From positions 744,001 through 808,000 of the forward strand of contig JAHBVY010000001.1 in assembly GCA_019637265.1 (NCBI GenBank): 64,000 nt of DNA. Direction: 5' to 3'. Of the stretch, positions 61,252-64,000 are shown piece after piece (the first letter of the stretch is position 1; every line of letters starts with the position of its first letter). Origin of the DNA: Polyangiaceae bacterium. GTDB lineage: Bacteria; Myxococcota_A; Polyangia; Polyangiales; Polyangiaceae. The notes under the pieces are model-generated. The model worked only from the letters and a program-made list of their open reading frames with translations, searched no databases and was not told where the DNA came from. A program made the position numbers and the translations under genes.

Positions 61252-62289
61252 ATGACCTCCCCCAAGCACCGCGTTTCCATGCACCTCACCGGCCTCGGCG
61301 CCGAGGAGCTGTGTCACAGCGCCGCCCGCGCCGAAGCAGCGGGGGTCGAGTCGCTGTGGGCCTCCGAGCTCTACACCAGCCCTTGGGTGCAGCTCGCCGC
61401 CGTCGCCGCCGCCACCCACCAGGTGACGCTCGGCACCGGCGTGGCGCTCGCCTTCGTGCGCAGCCCGATGACGCTCGCCACCTCGGCGCTCGACCTCGCC
61501 GAGCTCACGCGCCGCCCCGATGGCACCGGTCGCTTCATCCTCGGCCTCGGCACCGGCGTGAAGCAGCTCGCGGAGCGCTGGCATGGCGTGAGCGTCTCAC
61601 AGCCCGTCCGGCGCATGCGCGAGCTGATCGAGTTCTTGCGGCTGTTCTTCGCGCGCGCCAGCACCCCCGAGCCGATCCGCTACCAGGGTACATTTATCCG
61701 GGCGGAAATCGATAGCTACCGGCGCCCGGGCGCACCGGCGCCGACCATCCCCATCTACCTGGGCGCGAATCGACCCGGGATGCTGCGGCTCGCGGGGGAG
61801 GTCGCTGATGGCGTGTTGGGGCACGTCTTCCTCTCGCCACGCCAGCTGAAGGAGGAGGTGCTGCCCCAGGTGGAGGCGGGCCTGCGGAGCGCCGGGCGAG
61901 CGCGCTCGGAGCTGACGCTGAGCGCCGGCATCACCACCGCGATCGACGCCGATCGAGCCACCGCGCGGCGTCACGCGGCGGGCCAGCTGGCTTTCTACGC
62001 CACCGTGAAGACGTACCACCCCTTCTTCGCCGCCGACGGCTTCGCGGCGGAGATCGCCGCGATCCGTGAGGCGTTTCAACGTGGAGAACGGGACACGCTG
62101 GTGGACCACGTCACGGACGCCATGGTGGACACCTACTGCGCCGCCGGCACGCCGGACGAGGTCCTCGCGCGGCTCCGCGCCTACGACGGCCTGCTCGACG
62201 TGAAGGGCGTGAGCCCCCCGCGCCACTTCTGTCCCCCCGACGCGCACGAGCACTACAAAGCGCAGATCCTCGAGCTGTTCGCCCGCTGA
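61252..62289 (+). CDS. LLM-fold, probably F420-dependent oxidoreductase (second)
   Basis: 345 residues of the LLM fold, related to but clearly different from the enzyme at 51096. Blocks: [81 protein letters not shown]. The pattern FSxxR..L.E.....L.....G is typical of TIGR-style F420 LLM families common in actinobacteria; F420 as cofactor is likely given the nearby cof genes, but not proven. Substrate unknown. ATG 61252 lies directly behind the TATAGC box. It is divergent from the large lipoprotein gene, with 184 bp between the starts. Confidence 0.87.
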   Translation: MTSPKHRVSMHLTGLGAEELCHSAARAEAAGVESLWASELYTSPWVQLAAVAAATHQVTLGTGVALAFVRSPMTLATSALDLAELTRRPDGTGRFILGLGTGVKQLAERWHGVSVSQPVRRMRELIEFLRLFFARASTPEPIRYQGTFIRAEIDSYRRPGAPAPTIPIYLGANRPGMLRLAGEVADGVLGHVFLSPRQLKEEVLPQVEAGLRSAGRARSELTLSAGITTAIDADRATARRHAAGQLAFYATVKTYHPFFAADGFAAEIAAIREAFQRGERDTLVDHVTDAMVDTYCAAGTPDEVLARLRAYDGLLDVKGVSPPRHFCPPDAHEHYKAQILELFAR

Positions 62290-62296
62290 GCGTTTT

Positions 62297-62319
62297 TTCT
62301 TTTGGGGGTTGGTCCCGCT
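62297..62319 (-). repeat. Inverted, partial copy of the CCAACCCCCAAAA motif
   Basis: Minus strand reading GCGGGACCAACCCCCAAAAG; it lies eight bases after the LLM stop. Only the right half of the motif is kept. Confidence 0.4.
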
Positions 62320-62376
62320 GTGGTCAGCCACCCGCACCACAGGCGCCGAGGTCAGTTGCCCGTTCGACAGGCGCTA

Positions 62377-62450
62377 GTCAGCTTCACGAACCATATCCCG
62401 TAGGGGCGGGTTTCAACCCGCCCTCAGACGCACCGGTCAGCCTAACGTCC
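62377..62450. repeat. GTCAGC elements and REP-like hairpin before the crotonase gene end
   Basis: GTCAGCTTCAC at 62377 and GTCAGCCTAACGTCC at 62436 (over the crotonase stop), 59 bp apart. Between them at 62404-62423 is a hairpin (GGGCGGGT, loop TTCA, ACCCGCCC) preceded by GTAG, similar in form to the hairpin at 1769. Both sit between convergent genes. Confidence 0.55.
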
Positions 62451-63230
62451 TTTGAACTCCGCCTCGCGGCGCTCCACGAACGAGCGTAGCCCCTCGGCGG
62501 CGTCCTCCGTCTGCATCAAGCGCTGCGCCTCGGGCAGGAGCTCGCGCGCCCCGGCTTCTTCGCCCTGGGAAGCCGCGGACCACGCCGAGCGGAGCGTCGC
62601 CTGCACCCCGAGCGGCGCGCGCCGCGCGATGGTCTCGGCCAGCATCAGCGCCGCCTCCAGCTCCTCCCCCACGGGGGTCACCTCCTGCACCAGGCCGATC
62701 CGCTTGGCCTCCTCCGCGTCGAACAGGTCGCCGGTGAGCAGCCAGCGCATGGCGTTGCCCCAGCCCGCCACCTGGGGCAGCCGCAGGGTGGCCCCACCGA
62801 ACGGGAAGATCCCTCGGTTGATCTCGATCTGCCCGAACCGGGTGTCCTCCGCGGCCACCCGGACGTCCGCCGCGAGCAGCAGCTCGATGCCGATGGTGAG
62901 GCAGTGGCCCCGCACGGCCATCACCAGGGGCTTCGTGCGGCGCCGGCCGTAGAGCCCGAGCGGATCCACCAGGTCCGCGGGGAACAGCGGCGCGCCGCTC
63001 GCGACCTGTGGCCCCACCTCCGCGAGGTCGAGCCCCGCGGTGAACGATTTCCCATGGCCAAACAGCACCGCGCAGCGAAGCGCCGGGTCGTCCTCGTAGT
63101 CGGTGAGCGCCTGGGCGAGCTCGCGGAGCGCCGTGAGGTCGAACGCGTTCAGCTTCTCTGGGCGGCTGAGGCCGATGGCCAACACCGCTCCCCTCACCTC
63201 GCGCGTGATCCTAGACAGCTCTGCCAGCAT
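62442..63230 (-). CDS. Crotonase/enoyl-CoA hydratase family protein
   Basis: 262 residues. Crotonases stabilise an acyl-CoA enolate. Blocks: ITREVRGAVLAIGLSRPEKLNAFD at the N terminus, GHGKSFTAGLDLAEV (oxyanion hole), VRGHCLTIGIELLLAADVRVAAEDTRFGQIEINRGIFPFGGAT and LTGDLFDAEEAKRIGLVQEV. In the second catalytic region the first Glu of hydratases (often GGGCEL) reads TIGIEL, so the Glu is present; the second position has Asn-Arg-Gly-Ile-Phe-Pro. The exact reaction is unknown. ATG 63230 is fixed by GAGGAGG just upstream. The stop is inside a GTCAGC element. Confidence 0.9.
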   Translation of the reverse strand: MLAELSRITREVRGAVLAIGLSRPEKLNAFDLTALRELAQALTDYEDDPALRCAVLFGHGKSFTAGLDLAEVGPQVASGAPLFPADLVDPLGLYGRRRTKPLVMAVRGHCLTIGIELLLAADVRVAAEDTRFGQIEINRGIFPFGGATLRLPQVAGWGNAMRWLLTGDLFDAEEAKRIGLVQEVTPVGEELEAALMLAETIARRAPLGVQATLRSAWSAASQGEEAGARELLPEAQRLMQTEDAAEGLRSFVERREAEFKGR

Positions 63231-63395
63231 GGTGCCTCCTCGCCTCACTTCATGGGGGTGATGTCGCCGCACGTCGTGTGACGCCGCCATGCTCCTCCCT
63301 ACCACGGCGTGCTCGGGCGCTGCTATACGAGGGCGGTGCCGCTCACGTCGCTGAGCCCTCAATGATCATCCTCGGGTAATGAGACGGGTTACCGG

Positions 63396-64000
63396 TTAGC
63401 GGCGATCGCTACCGCCGCGGCGCACCCACCGAGCGTAGCGGCGCAGCCACGCTAGAGGCCCTCGCTCGGGCTCCGGGCGGCTCGCGGGCTCCTGGCAGGC
63501 GGTGAAGCGCGCCGTGACGTCCTCGCGATCGAAGCTGCCGGTCCGCCCGATCAGCACGATCACGCTCTCGTGAGGTCCCGAGCCGAACGGCGCGCCACGA
63601 TCCACCCGCGCCCTCCCCCCCACGCCCTGCAGCACCACCTGATGGTCCGGGTGCTGGCGCAGCCAGAGGAGCCCCTTGAAGCGGTACACCCCGCGCGGGA
63701 GATCCGTGATCACCGCGCGCAGCCGCGTCAGATCGAGCGGCTCCGGCAGGCGCAGCGTGAGGCTGCTGAAGCCGTGGTGCAGCTCACGCACCACATCATC
63801 AGTGTCGCTGACTTCAGCCGAGCCTCCTATTTCGTCAGTATCTCTGATTTCAATCGCGGGGCTCGACGCCAGCTCGTCCCTATCACTGACTCGAGCCGCG
63901 GTGCCCAGCGCCCCGCGCTCGTCGTCGCTCATCTCAAGGGCGCCCGCCGCCTCATGGGTCAGGGCGCGGGGGCCGCGCGGGGAGGCGTCGAGCAGCACCT
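63396..64000 (-). CDS. CobW-like GTPase, C-terminal part only
   Basis: The frame runs out of the window at 64000, so the N-terminal GTPase (G3E) domain is missing; 201 codons are visible. The conserved CobW C-terminal domain is clear: DLTRLRAVITDLPRGVYRFKGLLWL, QGVGGRARVDRGAPFG and ESVIVLIGRTGSFDREDVTARFTAC. Such proteins are metal chaperones (Zn, Co or others). Before this domain is a Ser/Asp/Glu-rich insert with three repeats (VSDRDELASSPAIE, IRDTDEIGGSAE, VSDTDDVV) coded by elements with 36 and 42 bp spacing. The stop is TAA at 63396. No partner gene is visible. Confidence 0.8.
   Translation of the reverse strand, partial: VLLDASPRGPRALTHEAAGALEMSDDERGALGTAARVSDRDELASSPAIEIRDTDEIGGSAEVSDTDDVVRELHHGFSSLTLRLPEPLDLTRLRAVITDLPRGVYRFKGLLWLRQHPDHQVVLQGVGGRARVDRGAPFGSGPHESVIVLIGRTGSFDREDVTARFTACQEPASRPEPERGPLAWLRRYARWVRRGGSDRR
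63798..63890. repeat. Three palindromic elements in frame inside the CobW-like gene
   Basis: ATCAGTGTCGCTGAC at 63798, GTCAGTATCTCTGAT at 63834 and GTCCCTATCACTGAC at 63876. The first two are 36 bp apart. They encode the acidic SDTDE-like repeats. Confidence 0.65.

Overview
The window is GC-rich chromosomal DNA with dense genes on both strands, very many predicted lipoproteins, a serine/threonine kinase with a huge N-terminal region, a C-signal-like short-chain dehydrogenase, Gly-rich surface lipoproteins and a 3602-residue TPR protein. Together these suggest a Myxococcota (myxobacterial, Polyangia-like) genome; this is inference from gene style, not from a marker gene. I saw no rRNA, tRNA, CRISPR array, transposase, integrase or phage gene.

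Layout. 1-7 kb: ferrochelatase (cut by the left edge), an SDR oxidoreductase, P5C dehydrogenase and a 1123-residue Ser/Thr kinase. 7-15.5 kb: lipoproteins, a chemoreceptor, an L,D-transpeptidase lipoprotein, a membrane protein, an MBL-fold hydrolase and a probable outer-membrane protein. 15.6-21.9 kb: PcrA/UvrD helicase, an SDR, an ABC1/UbiB kinase and a C45-type Ntn hydrolase. 22-26.6 kb: a CblC-like protein, an unknown protein and a protein with two complete radical SAM halves, followed by a Gly-rich lipoprotein. 26.7-32 kb: CcmH-like protein, DUF4920 lipoprotein, two exported alpha/beta hydrolases, a methyltransferase and a BASS transporter. 32-43 kb: one giant TPR gene. 43-51 kb: paired zinc-ribbon membrane proteins, a parvulin lipoprotein, a DUF4846 lipoprotein, two MlaE-type permeases and a MepA-like endopeptidase. 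51-62.3 kb: a coenzyme F420 region. 62.4-64 kb: a crotonase and the C-terminal part of a CobW-like GTPase.

The F420 region is the clearest pathway. cofG and cofH (minus strand) make the deazaflavin FO. cofE, cofD and cofC (plus strand, each overlapping the next by four bases) make the phospholactyl-type side chain and add glutamate. npdG reduces F420 with NADPH. Two LLM-fold, probably F420-dependent oxidoreductases flank the set.

Two families of short dispersed sequences run through the window and are not explained by the genes. One is a 15-bp imperfect palindrome (about RTCAGYNNNRCTGAC) that occurs in small clusters, often 36 or 39 bp apart, at the ends of convergent genes. It overlaps several stop codons and also appears as in-frame acidic repeats inside two genes. 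The other is a motif close to GCGGTGCCGTCCAACCCCCAAA, found mostly 0-70 bp after stop codons. A weaker recurring feature is a GCTA-type -10 box only 6-16 bp before start codons.
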